Assembly (NCBI GenBank): GCA_028818995.1
Contig: JAPPMR010000821.1
Location: 1 to 8,088, forward strand
Direction of reading: 5' to 3'
Source of the DNA: Candidatus Poribacteria bacterium
GTDB taxonomy: Bacteria; Poribacteria; WGA-4E; WGA-3G
Length of the DNA stretch: 8,088 bases
The first letter of the stretch is position 1. Each line of letters begins with the position of its first letter. Position numbers and translations under genes: made by a program. This document shows positions 6,956 through 8,088 of the stretch, in pieces. A model generated the notes under the pieces. The model was not told where the DNA came from, ran no database searches, and was given only the letters and a program-made list of their open reading frames with translations.

Positions 6956-7750
6956 ATGCTCACAGAACAACAAATCAAGCATTTTCACACTTTGGGATTC
7001 CTTGTTTTTCCGCAACTATTCAACCAAGACGAGTTGGATACGATACATAAAGAGTTTGAAGCGTCAATGGCGGCAGTATACCGTCACATGCCTTTTGATG
7101 GCACACGCCGACACTGGCTACCTATGATGGGACCCAAAACACCATTCTTCGCAAATTTACCAGAAGATCCACGGTTCTGTGCGGTGGCGGAACAACTCTA
7201 CGGTGAAGATGTATTTTGTATCGTTTCGGATGCGAACCGTTATGTCGGTAATACCGGTTGGCATCCTGACCATAATGCAGACCCAACCAAGGATTGTTAT
7301 GGCGTGAAATTCGCCTTTTATCTCGAACCGGTTGATGCGGAAAGTGGTGCGTTACGACTGATTCCCGGTTCCCACAAGAATCCATTCCATGAGGATTTGC
7401 AGGAGAATTTGAACCAGTTCGGATTGGAGATTTGTGATGTTCCAAGCTATGTTTGCGAATCTGAACCGGGCGATGTAGTCGCTTTTGATGTGCGTTGCTG
7501 GCACGCAAGTTGGGGCGGTCGTAATGACCGTCGAATGTGTACAGTCGTCTACTACAATAATCCAAAGACTCCCGAAGAAGACACAGCCGCTCGAAATCGC
7601 GCGAGTGGCAATGCTGGAACAACAGAACGATTTAATCTGCCAGACATGCCACTTTATGATCCACACTGGGTCGCAAATCCAACGGGAAGTGAAAAACGAC
7701 AACGTTGGATTGACAGAATGCGCGAGTTGGGCTTCTTGGATTCCGTTTAA
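6956..7750 (+). CDS. PhyH-family Fe(II)/2-oxoglutarate-dependent dioxygenase
   Basis: A 264-aa cytoplasmic enzyme of the phytanoyl-CoA dioxygenase (PhyH) family, which hydroxylates or otherwise oxidises small molecules using iron, oxygen and 2-oxoglutarate. The N-terminus (TEQQIKHFHTLGFLVFPQLF) is the usual family opening. The iron-binding triad is visible: H103 and D105 in GWHPDHN, and H183 in RCWHASWGG. R193, ten residues after the distal His, is the expected 2-oxoglutarate anchor. SGALRLIPGSHKNPF (130-144) is the conserved core strand and loop of the family. It has no signal peptide. Length is normal for bacterial members. The substrate is unknown: family members act on lipids, halogenated metabolites, ectoine, phosphonates and quaternary amines. 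As last gene of the probable operon it may act on the compound taken up by the binding proteins or on a product of the dehydrogenase, which is inference from position only. Confidence 0.93.
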   Translation: MLTEQQIKHFHTLGFLVFPQLFNQDELDTIHKEFEASMAAVYRHMPFDGTRRHWLPMMGPKTPFFANLPEDPRFCAVAEQLYGEDVFCIVSDANRYVGNTGWHPDHNADPTKDCYGVKFAFYLEPVDAESGALRLIPGSHKNPFHEDLQENLNQFGLEICDVPSYVCESEPGDVVAFDVRCWHASWGGRNDRRMCTVVYYNNPKTPEEDTAARNRASGNAGTTERFNLPDMPLYDPHWVANPTGSEKRQRWIDRMRELGFLDSV

Positions 7751-7877
7751 TCTAAAGCACTTTATCCCTTCCTTTTCCTAAACGATTGCCGAATTCTATC
7801 TCAAAACGCATCTAACGGTAAGTTTGCGGAATTATGCAACCTTTTCCTCTCCATTCGCGTCACATAGGCAAATGTGA

Positions 7878-8010
7878 AAATCCTTAACTCCAGACGCGTA
7901 GTTCTTGTAGGTTGGGTTGAACCGCAGGTGAAACCCAACATTTCAAGTATGCCAAAGCGTACCATGTTGGGTTTCGTTCCTGAACCCCATAGGTGTAAAC
8001 TTAAGGATTT
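7878..8010. repeat. MITE-like unit with 10-bp terminal inverted repeats
   Basis: AAATCCTTAA (7878-7887) and its exact reverse complement TTAAGGATTT (8001-8010) bound a 133-bp segment with no coding capacity. Inside is a perfect 12-bp inverted repeat. The outer right end extends to a 13-nt match, AACTTAAGGATTT (7998-8010), with the left edge of the window (33-45, inverted). The size, terminal symmetry and palindromic interior resemble a miniature inverted-repeat element or a REP-type dispersed repeat. No target-site duplication is obvious and no transposase is present. Confidence 0.5.
7930..7975. repeat. Perfect 12-bp inverted repeat (GAAACCCAACAT)
   Basis: GAAACCCAACAT (7930-7941) pairs with ATGTTGGGTTTC (7964-7975) around a 22-nt loop. 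In RNA, three further wobble pairs could extend the stem outward. A third related copy, GGTTGGGTT, starts at 7910, and GAACCCC follows at 7982. The segment is thus made of repeated GGTTGGGTT-type words in both orientations. A stable stem could stop or protect transcripts from the upstream operon. Confidence 0.65.
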
Positions 8011-8018
8011 ATCCTCTT

Positions 8019-8088
8019 GTTGGAGGGGTTTCTAACCCCGATTTCAGAGGTTATGGCTCATAAAATCGTGCTTACAAAGCCCTCCAAC
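8019..8088. repeat. Nested inverted repeats ending at the window edge
   Basis: GTTGGAGGG (8019-8027) is the reverse complement of CCCTCCAAC (8080-8088), bracketing 70 bp. Within it GGGGTT (8025-8030) and AACCCC (8034-8039) form a tight 6-bp hairpin with a 3-nt loop that would compete with the larger stem. The right arm stops exactly at the window edge, so the element may continue. No ORF is present. Confidence 0.5.

Larger units (their letters stand above)
7751..8088. other. Repeat-rich non-coding region after the operon
   Basis: This 338-bp stretch has no credible ORF. The first part (7751-7877) looks featureless apart from a weak 5-bp hairpin (CACAT 7861-7865 / ATGTG 7872-7876). From 7878 to the edge it is built of nested inverted repeats, listed separately. 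I see no classical terminator directly after the dioxygenase stop codon, so transcription may end within the repeat block. Confidence 0.6.

Noticed and set aside
7122..7622. 166-aa antisense open frame within the dioxygenase gene
   Set aside because: It is Arg/His-rich and has no domain. The plus-strand frame holds the full iron-binding triad and a strong ribosome site.
33..8010. Composite transposon bounded by the inverted 13-nt motif at each end
   Set aside because: The motif is short, no transposase lies in the interval, and a third copy at 7878-7887 shows it is simply repeated. A dispersed repeat family is the simpler explanation.
7910..8088. CRISPR array or tRNA-like structure in the repeat block
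   Set aside because: The repeats are inverted and unevenly spaced rather than direct with uniform spacers, and no cloverleaf arms could be fitted.

Overview
The window looks like accessory chromosome from an uncultured, moderately AT-rich Gram-negative-type bacterium. My best guess is a Candidatus Poribacteria-like lineage. The grounds are a type I dockerin on a non-cellulosomal secreted protein, a PhyH-family dioxygenase beside an orphan 2-hydroxyacid dehydrogenase, and dispersed palindromic repeats. This is inference from family knowledge and needs a homology search.

Layout: 1-294 is non-coding and carries a perfect 21-bp inverted repeat (38-92). 295-2163 (minus) encodes a 622-aa HEAT / acidic linker / single transmembrane helix / TPR protein of unknown function. 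2164-2489 is the divergent intergenic region, with a near-consensus sigma70-type promoter (TTGACA-N17-TATTAT, 2428-2456) facing right. Four plus-strand genes follow with short gaps and probably form an operon: two paralogous family 5 (DppA/OppA-like) solute-binding proteins (2490-4148 and 4152-5867), an NAD-type D-2-hydroxyacid dehydrogenase (5909-6934) and a PhyH-family Fe(II)/2-oxoglutarate dioxygenase (6956-7750). 7751-8088 is non-coding and repeat-rich. It includes a MITE-like unit (7878-8010) whose end sequence also occurs in the repeat at the left edge of the window.

The most unusual gene is the second binding protein. It has a complete two-repeat type I dockerin inserted between the signal peptide and the ligand-binding domain, while its upstream paralogue has none. 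It also lacks the Asp that in DppA/OppA anchors the peptide alpha-amino group, which the first paralogue keeps. A plausible reading is a duplicated binding protein in which one copy became a dockerin-tethered receptor with altered ligand preference, co-expressed with two cytoplasmic redox enzymes that may process the imported compound. No permease, ATPase or cohesin gene lies in the window, so the transport partner and the dockerin partner are unknown.
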